A stretch of DNA of 7,643 nt from Clostridiales bacterium (lineage in GTDB: Bacteria > Bacillota > Clostridia > Christensenellales > Aristaeellaceae): positions 1 to 7,643 of the forward strand of contig JALFHA010000368.1 of the NCBI GenBank assembly GCA_022776785.1. Reading direction: 5' to 3'. Under the pieces are notes generated by a model. The model searched no databases, had not been told where the DNA came from, and saw only the letters and a program-made list of their open reading frames with translations. This document shows, one piece after another, positions 1 through 5,637 of this stretch; the first letter of the stretch is position 1; each line of letters begins with the position of its first letter. A program made the position numbers and the translations under genes.

Positions 1-64
1 CGCCATCGCTGTGGATGTCATAGCGCACCTCCTGCGCGGGCGCGATTACGGGCACGATAGGCAT
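1..64 (-). CDS. N-terminal fragment of an aromatic-operon gene, possibly 3-dehydroquinate synthase
   Basis: Only the first 21 codons lie in the window. The start is an ATG at 64-62, well supported by an AGGAGG ribosome site at 75-70, five nt upstream. The readable N-terminus begins MPIVPVIAPAQEVRYDI. The RYDI stretch near the start resembles the opening of 3-dehydroquinate synthase (AroB), whose N-terminus usually has a YDI-type strand followed by a Gly-rich turn. The gene follows aroF and tyrA on the same strand, so a shikimate-pathway enzyme is the natural expectation. Too little sequence is present to exclude another aro gene (aroA, aroC, aroK). That a real gene starts here is fairly certain; the AroB name is a guess, so no symbol is given. 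Confidence 0.6.
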   Translation of the reverse strand, partial: MPIVPVIAPAQEVRYDIHSDG

Positions 65-124
65 CAGAACCTCCTGAAACGATGAGAACAAAAGCTGGTG
101 ATTCATGCGCGAAGCGAGGAAGGG

Positions 125-201
125 GCAAGGGATGAAATCCCTTGCAGGGTTTGGGACAGCGCCCCAAGCGGGTTTCAGGGCGGCAGCCCTGACGTAACCC
201 G
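125..201 (-). repeat. Intergenic array of three hairpins between tyrA and the next gene
   Basis: The 143-nt spacer between tyrA and the next start holds three consecutive stem-loops. In minus-strand order they are: a compound stem at 201-169, with 6 outer pairs (CGGGTT/AACCCG) and 7 inner pairs (TCAGGGC/GCCCTGA) around a 4-nt loop; a 5-bp stem TTGGG/CCCAA at 167-151; and a perfect 9-bp stem GCAAGGGAT/ATCCCTTGC with a 3-nt loop at 145-125. None is followed by a U-run, so these are not intrinsic terminators. The look is that of a dispersed extragenic palindromic element inserted within an operon, or an mRNA processing or stability element. The pairing is directly visible; the repeat nature is inferred, because only one copy is in the window. 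Confidence 0.55.
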
Positions 202-207
202 AGCCTG

Positions 208-1086
208 TTACTTGAACAGCGGCGTTTCGCTGGGGGTCTGTGAGCGCAGACGGTCGAAATCCTTCTTGCGCTCGCTGGAGGCGACGAGGCGCTCGTACAG
301 CGCCTGCCGGTCGCCGCCCGCGAGCAGCGTCTCATAGTCGCCCAGCCGCGCGCGCAGCTCGGAAACCAGCGCGCCGAGCGCGTCCCGGTTGGCCCAGAAC
401 AGCTCGCACCAGAGCTTGGGGTCGAGCGCCGCCACGCGCGTTGCGCCGCGGAAGGAGCCGCCTTCAAAGCCGTAGCTGTCAAAGAGCAGATGCTGGTCGC
501 ACAGGGCCAGCGCCATGACGTGCATGAGCTGGCTGGTGTAGGCGATGCGCTCGTCATGTGCGTCGGGCGTGGAGAGCACCACGTCCGCGCAGCCCATGAA
601 GGTGACGAGCTGGCGCATGAGTGCCACGCATTCTCCGGGCACGCTGCTGTCCGGCGTGAGGATGTAGTGCGAGCCGCGGAACAGATCGCCCGTGGCGCTG
701 GCGAAACCGCCGCACTCCCGCCCGGCCATCGGGTGGCCACCGAGGTAGACGAACGGTCTTTCCTCGAGCGATGCGACGGCGTCCACGATGGGGCGTTTTA
801 CGCCGCACACGTCGGTGAGCAGCGCGCCGGGGCGCAGGCGGCACGCGTGCTCGCGCACGAAGCTGGCTGCGGCCTCGGGATGCAGGCAGAGCACGACCAC
901 ATCCATCTCGCCAAGCGGCGCCTCCTGCACGTCGGGCCATGCCGCACGCACCGCGCCGCGCCCGAGCGCCTCAAAGCGCGTCCACTCGTCGCAGTCCACC
1001 GCATAGCGCTCCAGCCCCGGATAGCCTTCGAGGGCGAGCGCCATGCTGCCGCCGATGAGCCCCAGGCCGACAAACATGATCTTCAT
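208..1086 (-). CDS. tyrA: Prephenate dehydrogenase (TyrA)
   Basis: A 292-residue cytoplasmic enzyme that oxidatively decarboxylates prephenate to 4-hydroxyphenylpyruvate with NAD(P)+, the committed step to tyrosine. The N-terminus is a Rossmann fold with the dinucleotide loop GLGLIGGS at residues 7-14 and an acidic residue (D31) ending the second strand. The substrate-side signature GGHPMAGRE (116-124) carries the conserved His118. A helical C-terminal domain contains HDERIAYTSQLMHV (177-190) and GGSFRGATRVA (209-219), both typical of prephenate dehydrogenases. The protein stops soon after this domain, so the C-terminal ACT regulatory domain of many longer Firmicute TyrA proteins is absent. 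The start is the ATG at 1086-1084, which overlaps the aroF stop as ATGA and has a GGAG eight nt upstream. A longer in-frame start exists but would add 30 residues before the Rossmann strand. It is expected to share the aroF transcript and attenuator. Confidence 0.93.
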   Translation of the reverse strand: MKIMFVGLGLIGGSMALALEGYPGLERYAVDCDEWTRFEALGRGAVRAAWPDVQEAPLGEMDVVVLCLHPEAAASFVREHACRLRPGALLTDVCGVKRPIVDAVASLEERPFVYLGGHPMAGRECGGFASATGDLFRGSHYILTPDSSVPGECVALMRQLVTFMGCADVVLSTPDAHDERIAYTSQLMHVMALALCDQHLLFDSYGFEGGSFRGATRVAALDPKLWCELFWANRDALGALVSELRARLGDYETLLAGGDRQALYERLVASSERKKDFDRLRSQTPSETPLFK

Positions 1087-2096
1087 ACCGTGCGCTCCAC
1101 AATCGGCGCCATCGCCGTAATCTTGCCCATCAGCTGCGCGAACTGCGGCGGCGTCAGGCTCTGCGCGCCGTCGCACAGCGCCTTGGCGGGGTTGTTGTGC
1201 ACCTCGATGATGAGGCCGTCCGCGCCCGCGGCGATGGCTGCCAGCGACATGCGCTCCACCATCCAGTTCAGGCCGGTCGCGTGGCTGGGATCGACGATGA
1301 CCGGCAGGTGCGACAGCCGCTTGACCGCCTGCACCGCGGACAGATCGAGCGTGTTGCGGGTGTACGTCTCAAACGTGCGGATGCCGCGCTCGCAGAGGAT
1401 GACGTTCGGGTTGCCCGCGGCCATGATGTATTCCGCGCTCATCAGCCACTCGTAGATGGTGGCGCTCAGGCCGCGCTTGAGCAGGATGGGCTTGCGCGTC
1501 TGCCCCAGCTCGGTGAGCAGGTCGAAGTTCTGCATGTTGCGTGCGCCAACCTGAATGATGTCCACGCGGCGGTCGAATTCCTCCACGAGCTTGGGACTCA
1601 TGATTTCGGTGCAGATGGGCATTCCTGTGAGCGCCTTGGCCTGCTCAAGCAGCGCCAGCCCCTCGAGCTTGAGCCCCTGGAAGGCATAGGGCGAGGTGCG
1701 CGGCTTGTACGCGCCGCCGCGCAGGATGCTCGCGCCGCAGGCACGCACCTTGAGCGCCGTGTCCGTGACCTGATCGTAGTTTTCCACGGAGCACGGGCCG
1801 GCGAAGATGGCGAGCTTCCTGCCGCCGACGGGCACGCCGCCGCAGTCGATGACGCTGTCGGTGGGGTGGAACTTGCGGTTGGCCTTCTTGAACGGCTCGG
1901 AGACGGGCATCACGCGCTCGACGCCCGGCTTGATGAGGAAGTCGTGCGGATCGAGACGGGCGACGTCGCCGAGCACGCCCAGCACGGTGCAGTCCACGCC
2001 GGCGTTGCGCTGTACCTGCATCCCCTCCTGCGCAAGGGAGTCGCACAGGGAGAGAATCTGTTCCTCGGTGGCCTGGGGCTTCATAATGATAATCAT
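1083..2096 (-). CDS. aroF: 3-deoxy-7-phosphoheptulonate synthase (DAHP synthase), with N-terminal regulatory domain
   Basis: A 337-residue enzyme condensing phosphoenolpyruvate and erythrose 4-phosphate to DAHP, the first step of the shikimate pathway. The N-terminal segment of about 70 residues matches the ferredoxin-like domain of the Thermotoga-type (AroF/KDO8P-synthase-like) class, which gives Phe/Tyr feedback control in that family. The rest is a TIM barrel with FAGPCSVE (98-105), GGAYKPRTSPYAFQG (127-141), QVGARNMQN (182-190), LLKRG (205-209), ILCERGIRTFE (233-243), VDPSHATG (268-275) and IEVHNNP (297-303). The four metal ligands are all present as Cys102, His272, Glu298 and Asp309, the same numbers I recall for the Thermotoga maritima enzyme. 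The start is the ATG at 2096-2094, with GAAGG ten nt upstream. It lies 60 nt beyond a strong terminator and is the first structural gene of the operon. The stop overlaps the tyrA start by 4 nt. Confidence 0.96.
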   Translation of the reverse strand: MIIIMKPQATEEQILSLCDSLAQEGMQVQRNAGVDCTVLGVLGDVARLDPHDFLIKPGVERVMPVSEPFKKANRKFHPTDSVIDCGGVPVGGRKLAIFAGPCSVENYDQVTDTALKVRACGASILRGGAYKPRTSPYAFQGLKLEGLALLEQAKALTGMPICTEIMSPKLVEEFDRRVDIIQVGARNMQNFDLLTELGQTRKPILLKRGLSATIYEWLMSAEYIMAAGNPNVILCERGIRTFETYTRNTLDLSAVQAVKRLSHLPVIVDPSHATGLNWMVERMSLAAIAAGADGLIIEVHNNPAKALCDGAQSLTPPQFAQLMGKITAMAPIVERTV

Positions 2097-2156
2097 GGGA
2101 AATGCGCCTTCTTTCTTTTTGCTGAGCAGTTATGCGCGCACAGGCGGGCGGCTATA

Positions 2157-2190
2157 GAAAAAGGCCCCCGCCATGTGTGGCAGGAGCCTT
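2157..2190 (-). terminator. Intrinsic terminator (attenuator) before aroF
   Basis: On the minus strand the 5' arm AAGGCTCCTGCCA (2190-2178) pairs with the 3' arm TGGCGGGGGCCTT (2173-2161) around the tetraloop CACA. This gives 13 pairs, two of them G-T type, and the 3' arm runs straight into a T-run (2162-2158). It sits downstream of the aroF-operon promoter and leader peptide and 60 nt upstream of the aroF start. There it can only act on transcripts heading into aroF, which is why I read it as a conditional attenuator. It faces the minus strand only; in the other direction no T-run follows. Confidence 0.88.
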
Positions 2191-2208
2191 GGAAAACCAG
2201 ATTGTCCC

Positions 2209-2304
2209 GAAGCAGGGAACCGCCTGAGCTTCCTCTCACGCACGCACGACAGCAAAACCATGACCCGTAAAGCCATAGCCGCTAAATCGCACGAAAGAGA
2301 AGCT
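2209..2304 (-). promoter_or_regulatory. Alternative RNA pairings of the aroF leader (attenuator switch)
   Basis: Segment 1, AGCTTCTCTT (2304-2295, leader codons 3-6), can pair with segment 2, GAGAGGAAGCT (2237-2227, starting inside the leader stop codon). This gives ten pairs, one of them a wobble, with one bulged G. Segment 2 can instead pair with the 5' arm of the terminator (AGGA with TCCT, bulged A, GCT with GGC, then GG with CC), which would block termination. A third option is a local hairpin, GAAGCTCAGG (2232-2223) with CCTGCTTC (2216-2209). A ribosome stalled early in the leader would cover segment 1 and free segment 2; one finishing at the stop would cover segment 2. The 1:2 and terminator stems are clear. 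The antiterminator stem is modest and rests on hand pairing only. Confidence 0.5.
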
Positions 2305-2310
2305 GTACAT
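2236..2310 (-). CDS. Phe/Tyr-rich leader peptide of the aroF-tyrA operon
   Basis: A 24-codon reading frame with an ATG at 2310-2308 and a GGAGG ribosome site at 2323-2319, eight nt upstream. It begins about 23 nt after the predicted transcription start. The peptide has five Phe (residues 4, 6, 9, 14, 19) and two Tyr (2, 12), starts MYSFSFVRFSGYGF and ends in VVRA. Nearly 30% of the residues are thus end products of the pathway encoded downstream. Codon use (TTT, TCT, CGA, GGT, CAT) is more AT-rich than in the neighbouring genes. There is no signal peptide or domain. By analogy with the pheA and pheST leaders of enteric bacteria, its translation, not its product, is the function: slow reading of Phe/Tyr codons should favour read-through of the terminator at 2190-2157. 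Assignment is by composition, ribosome site and position. Confidence 0.85.
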   Translation of the reverse strand: MYSFSFVRFSGYGFTGHGFAVVRA

Positions 2311-2339
2311 GGCGAGAACCTCCGCTTGAAGCTGGCAAC

Positions 2340-2368
2340 AGTATACCATGCCCGGCTTCAAAACGCAA
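2340..2368 (-). promoter_or_regulatory. Promoter of the aroF-tyrA operon
   Basis: On the minus strand the -10 box is TATACT (2345-2340), preceded by TG plus one base, making an extended -10. A poor -35, TTGCGT (2368-2363), lies 17 nt upstream. Transcription should start near 2333, leaving about 23 nt before the leader peptide ATG. The extended -10 would compensate for the weak -35. Confidence 0.75.
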
Positions 2369-2434
2369 GCGGAAAACCCGTCCGCGGAGAATTTTTTGAC
2401 GCGGGGCACAGACGAGGCTGCATCGCACGCTGCG
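2369..2434. other. Short spacer between ktrA stop and the aroF-operon promoter
   Basis: The 66 nt between the ktrA stop codon and the -35 box hold no gene. A TGACGC/GCGTCA pair spans a long loop and is followed by A residues on the minus strand, so it is not a terminator for ktrBA. I see no other terminator there. Read-through of the potassium operon into the aroF leader is therefore possible and would still meet the attenuator. Confidence 0.5.
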
Positions 2435-3091
2435 TCACATGTCAATCCGCTTGAGCAGCTTGCGCGCGTCGTCCTGCGCGGCGAGGGCGAGGATGTGCTC
2501 CCGGCCGGTGAAGCGGTAGTCCGCGCCGGGCATGGGGCGCAGGCCGCTCTCGTCCTTGACGGCGAGGATGTTGATGTGGTGCTTGTTGCGCACGTCGATC
2601 TCGCGCACGGAGCGGCCCACCCACGAGGAGAGCGGCGGAATCTCGTAGATGGAGTATTCGTCCGTCAGCTCGATGTAGTCAAACACATTCTGCGCGCTCA
2701 GCCGCGCGGCGGTGCGCTCGGCGCTGTCTCGCTCGGGGTAGGCAACCTCGTCCGCGCCATTGCGCAAAAGCAGCTTGGCGTGCACATCCTGACTGGCCTT
2801 GGCGACAATATAGCGCGCTCCGAGGTCGTGCAGCATGGAGGTGATGAGCAGGCTGCTGGCAAAGTCCGAGCCGATGCACACCACGCACAGGTCGAAGTTG
2901 TGCACGCCGAGCTGGCGGAGCACCGCCTCGTCCGTGCAGTCGGCAATCTGCGCGCCGGTGACCTCCCCGGCCAGCTCAGAGACGATGGCCTCATTGCGAT
3001 CGACAATCATGACCTCGTTGCCGAGGGACATGAACTTGCGGCACAGGTGCCGCCCGAAGCGCCCGAGGCCGATGATGAGGATGGACTTCAT
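2435..3091 (-). CDS. ktrA: Ktr/Trk potassium uptake regulatory subunit (RCK protein, KtrA/TrkA type)
   Basis: A 218-residue soluble protein, close to the usual length for KtrA, which forms a cytoplasmic octameric ring gating the KtrB membrane subunit. RCK-N (about 1-140) starts with a strand and the dinucleotide loop GLGRFG (8-13), with Asp31 at the end of strand two and the typical D-x-T-D segment (51-54) and GSDFASSLL (74-82). RCK-C (about 141-218) has IPPLSSWVGRSV and NINILAVK-like strands, as in TrkA-C domains that can bind c-di-AMP in some Firmicute KtrA proteins. The ATG at 3091-3089 has AGGAGG nine nt upstream; a longer in-frame reading adds residues unlike the family. It follows ktrB by 55 nt on the same strand, so the two form an operon. 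A single RCK unit fits Ktr rather than the duplicated proteobacterial TrkA. Confidence 0.93.
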   Translation of the reverse strand: MKSILIIGLGRFGRHLCRKFMSLGNEVMIVDRNEAIVSELAGEVTGAQIADCTDEAVLRQLGVHNFDLCVVCIGSDFASSLLITSMLHDLGARYIVAKASQDVHAKLLLRNGADEVAYPERDSAERTAARLSAQNVFDYIELTDEYSIYEIPPLSSWVGRSVREIDVRNKHHINILAVKDESGLRPMPGADYRFTGREHILALAAQDDARKLLKRIDM

Positions 3092-3146
3092 GACGAGAAA
3101 CCTCCTGAAAGAACTCTGATGAAGAAAGGGATTGGTTGCGCAGCAC

Positions 3147-4523
3147 TCAGCCCACAAGCAGGCGGCCCGTGGGATACTGCACCTTGGCGGGCTGAGCCCT
3201 GTGCGTGAGCAGGATGGCAAACGTCAGGCTGCCCAGACGGCCCGCGTACATCAGCAGAATGATGACGAGCTGCGAGGCGGGGGAGAGCACGCGCGTGATG
3301 CCCGTGCTCATGCCGACCGTGTTCACGGCGGAAAAGACCTCAATGAGCACATCGCGCAGCGCCAGCTCCGTCTGCAGGCCGCAGATGATGAGCGTCGCCA
3401 CCATCGCCATCGTCAGGTAGACGATGAGAATCGCGCTGGCGCGGCGCATCACGTCGTGCTCGATGCGCCTGCCCATCAGGTGCACATCGTCCTCGCGGTT
3501 GAGCAGGGAGAGCGCCAGCAGCACGATGAGCAGCATGGTGGTCGTCTTTGCGCCGCCGGCGGTGGAGCCGGGGTTGCCGCCGGTGAGCATGAGCAGCATC
3601 GTCAGCAGGCTGCCCGCGCTGGACAGGTCGCCGGTGGGCACGGTGTCAAAGCCGGCCGTGCGCGGCGTGACGGCGGAAAAGAGGCTCGCCCACACGCGCT
3701 CGCCCGCGGACAGGCCGGCCATAGCGCTGCGCGCCTCAAAGAGGAAGAACAGCAGCGCAGGCACGAGGATCAGCCCGGCGCTCAGCAGCAGCACGACCCG
3801 GCTGTGAAGCTGGAGCTTTTTATAGCGGAAGCGGCAGGTGATGAGGTCGTCCCAGACGAAGAAGCCCAGACCGCCGAGCAGAATCAGCAGAATGACGGTG
3901 ACGTTCACCAGCGGGTCGCCCACGAAGGATTCCAGCGAGGAATACGGCCCGGTGATCGTGCCCATCAGGTCAAAGCCCGCGTTGCAAAAGGCCGAAACCG
4001 CGTGAAAGACGGCGTAGCCCACGCCGCGCAGCCAGCCGAGCATCGGCACAAACCGGAAGCACAGCAGCACGGCGCCGATGACCTCGATAAGCACCGTGCC
4101 CAGCATCGCCCGGCGCACGAGCCGCACGATGCCGCCCAGGTGCAGCGAGGCGACGCTCTCCTGCAGCACGGTGCGCTGGCGCAGGCCGATGCGGTGCCCC
4201 AGCAGCAGCGGGAACAGCGAGAGGATGGTCATCACGCCGAGCCCGCCGATCTGGATGCCGATGAGCAGTACGACATGGCCGAAGAGCGACCAGTGGCTCG
4301 CCGTATCCACGACGACCAGACCCGTGACGCACACGGCGCTCGTCGCGGTGAACAAAGCGGTCAGCGGGTCGGTCCATGCGCCGGATCTGGAGGAGACGGG
4401 CAGCATCAGCAGCAGCGTGACTGCCAGAATAATCAGCAGAAAGCCCAGCGCGATGAGCGCCGACGAGGACAGGGGCGCGCGGGGCTTTCTATGCCGGATG
4501 GGCTTGCCGGATGAGTGAAACAA
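3147..4523 (-). CDS. ktrB: Ktr/Trk-type potassium transporter membrane subunit
   Basis: A 458-residue integral membrane protein of the TrkH/KtrB/HKT superfamily, importing K+ (often with Na+). It has the four membrane-pore-membrane repeats of the family. The four selectivity-filter glycines are in TSAVCVTGLV (G68), VSAFCNAGFD (G183), VTPRTAGFD (G291) and VNTVGMSTGI (G408). The intramembrane gating loop TGGNPGSTAGGAKTTT lies at 314-329, and the conserved MYAGRLGSLT near the end (425-434). The start is a UUG codon at 4523-4521: an AGGAGG at 4538-4533 is nine nt upstream, there is no in-frame ATG before the first membrane helix, and the basic N-terminal stretch fits a cytoplasmic tail. It is followed by ktrA, its regulatory partner. 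The length and the single-RCK partner favour KtrB over TrkH. Confidence 0.93.
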   Translation of the reverse strand: MFHSSGKPIRHRKPRAPLSSSALIALGFLLIILAVTLLLMLPVSSRSGAWTDPLTALFTATSAVCVTGLVVVDTASHWSLFGHVVLLIGIQIGGLGVMTILSLFPLLLGHRIGLRQRTVLQESVASLHLGGIVRLVRRAMLGTVLIEVIGAVLLCFRFVPMLGWLRGVGYAVFHAVSAFCNAGFDLMGTITGPYSSLESFVGDPLVNVTVILLILLGGLGFFVWDDLITCRFRYKKLQLHSRVVLLLSAGLILVPALLFFLFEARSAMAGLSAGERVWASLFSAVTPRTAGFDTVPTGDLSSAGSLLTMLLMLTGGNPGSTAGGAKTTTMLLIVLLALSLLNREDDVHLMGRRIEHDVMRRASAILIVYLTMAMVATLIICGLQTELALRDVLIEVFSAVNTVGMSTGITRVLSPASQLVIILLMYAGRLGSLTFAILLTHRAQPAKVQYPTGRLLVG

Positions 4524-4532
4524 GGCGTGAAA

Positions 4533-4538
4533 CCTCCT
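4533..4538 (-). promoter_or_regulatory. Ribosome binding site deciding the UUG start of ktrB
   Basis: A perfect AGGAGG lies nine nt before the TTG at 4523-4521. The same nine-nt spacing is seen before the ktrA ATG. No ATG or GTG is better placed, so this site fixes ktrB translation at a UUG codon. Confidence 0.8.
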
Positions 4539-4556
4539 GATTCTGAAGCTCCGTCC

Positions 4557-4585
4557 ATTATACTGCGCGGGGCGTCATTTGGCAA
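4557..4585 (-). promoter_or_regulatory. Promoter of the ktrBA operon, overlapping the dus 3' end
   Basis: On the minus strand, TTGCCA (4585-4580, five of six consensus bases) and TATAAT (4562-4557, perfect) are separated by 17 nt. The -35 box lies in the last codons of dus and reaches to just before its stop. The predicted start near 4550 leaves a leader of only about 27 nt, with no room for a c-di-AMP riboswitch such as the one that precedes ktr genes in Bacillus. Confidence 0.85.
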
Positions 4586-5558
4586 GCGGCTGCGCATCCG
4601 CGTCAGTGAAGCCGGGATTCTCCCGCAGCGGGCACGCGTCAAACAGGCGCGAAACGGCCTCGCGATACGCCGAGAGCGTTGCGGCCTTGCGGATGGCCTT
4701 GAGCGGCCTGTGCGCGTCTTCAAAGCAGCAGGCGGCGTGCTTCATCACCTCGCGCAGCCGCCCGAGGACGATGTGCGCGGGGTAGAGGGCGAGGTATTCC
4801 GCTTCCAGCTCGTCGTGGAAATCGCGCAGCGCGACCGCGGTCAGCGGCTCGCCGCCCGCAAGCGTCTGCGCGAGCGCGGGGTTGGCGACCAGCCCGCGCC
4901 CGAGCATCAGCGCGCGGGTCCGGGGGTATTCATCCATGAATTCCTCACACGCGCCGGGGGTGAACAGATCGCCGTTGTAGCAAAGCGGCACAGGGCAGGA
5001 GGACAGCGCCTGGGCGAAGAGCTCCCTGTGCGGCTGGCCCTTGTAAAACTGCGCCCGCGTGCGCGGGTGAAGGATCAGCTCGCTGATGGGATAGGCGCAC
5101 AGCAGCGGCAGCAGGCGCTCGAACTCCGCCGGGGAGGTGATGCCGATGCGCGCCTTGACGGATACGGGCAGCGGCGTGTGGGCGTAGAGCTCGCCGAGAA
5201 AGCGCTCGAGATGCGGCACATCCGCCAGCATCCCCGCGCCCTTGCCCTTCGCCGTGACCGTGCCGGATGGGCAGCCGAAATTCAGGTTGACCTCGGCATA
5301 GCCCATGTCCGCGAGCGTGCGCACAGCCCAGAGGGCGAGCTGCGCGTCCTTGACGAGCACCTGCGGAACGGCGGGCACGCCCGCGTTCTGCTCCGGGGCG
5401 ACGGCGGCGAGCTCGCGGGCGGTGAGGCGCAGGTTCTGCGTCGGGCTGATGAAGGGGATGAAATACTTGCTCACGCCGGAAAAGCGCGCGTGATGGACGC
5501 GGCGGAAGGTCGCGTCGGTGATGCCCTCCATCGGGGCGAAGTAGACGGGCGTCGTCAT
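4575..5558 (-). CDS. dus: tRNA-dihydrouridine synthase
   Basis: A 327-residue FMN enzyme that reduces uridine to dihydrouridine in the D-loop region of tRNA, using NADPH. It opens with the FMN-binding start strand YFAPMEGITDATFR (6-19). The catalytic region NLNFGCPSGTVTAKGKGAGM (91-110) holds the conserved Cys96. It is followed by SVKARIG (133-139), LHPRTRAQFYKG (163-174), CYNGDLFT (193-200) and MLGRGLVANP (218-227), the usual Dus order of substrate- and flavin-contacting motifs. The C-terminal helical domain (about 245-315) is the tRNA-binding part. The ATG at 5558-5556 has an AAGGAG six nt upstream; the longer reading adds 30 residues before the first barrel strand. It is divergent from the EamA gene and just upstream of ktrB. 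Which Dus subfamily it belongs to cannot be settled by eye. Confidence 0.93.
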   Translation of the reverse strand: MTTPVYFAPMEGITDATFRRVHHARFSGVSKYFIPFISPTQNLRLTARELAAVAPEQNAGVPAVPQVLVKDAQLALWAVRTLADMGYAEVNLNFGCPSGTVTAKGKGAGMLADVPHLERFLGELYAHTPLPVSVKARIGITSPAEFERLLPLLCAYPISELILHPRTRAQFYKGQPHRELFAQALSSCPVPLCYNGDLFTPGACEEFMDEYPRTRALMLGRGLVANPALAQTLAGGEPLTAVALRDFHDELEAEYLALYPAHIVLGRLREVMKHAACCFEDAHRPLKAIRKAATLSAYREAVSRLFDACPLRENPGFTDADAQPLAK

Positions 5559-5594
5559 GGGCGGCTCCTTTCGGGCAAAAATCGCAAAAGGGAA

Positions 5595-5623
5595 TTGACA
5601 GGCGTGGGGTGCGCGCATACAAT
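5595..5623 (+). promoter_or_regulatory. Near-consensus promoter of the EamA transporter gene
   Basis: TTGACA (5595-5600, perfect) and TACAAT (5618-5623, five of six) are spaced by exactly 17 nt. The predicted start is near 5630, about 50 nt before the ATG. This is the strongest-looking promoter in the window by consensus match and points away from dus. Confidence 0.9.
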
Positions 5624-5637
5624 AGGGACTTAATTGC

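Noticed and set aside
65..207. Terminator or new promoter in the spacer after tyrA
   Set aside because: The hairpins lack a following T-run. A TTGCCC with 17 nt to TGAATC matches a -10 box in only two of six bases.
1087..1176. 30-residue N-terminal extension of TyrA
   Set aside because: It lies inside aroF in another frame and precedes the Rossmann first strand. The ATGA overlap with a ribosome site gives the expected start.
2097..2340. T-box riboswitch upstream of aroF
   Set aside because: The expected T-box core (AGGGTGGNACCGCG-like) is absent between promoter and terminator, and the Phe/Tyr-rich reading frame explains the leader better.
2236..2445. Longer 69-residue version of the leader reading frame
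   Set aside because: Its upstream start lies before the promoter boxes at 2368-2340 and overlaps the ktrA stop. The GGAGG-led ATG at 2310 is the start that fits the transcript.
3132..4514. Long plus-strand reading frame opposite ktrB, and similar ones opposite aroF, tyrA, ktrA and dus
   Set aside because: These are Arg/His/Ala/Gln-rich products of high-GC antisense frames, with no recognisable domain, and they lie over genes with clear family motifs.
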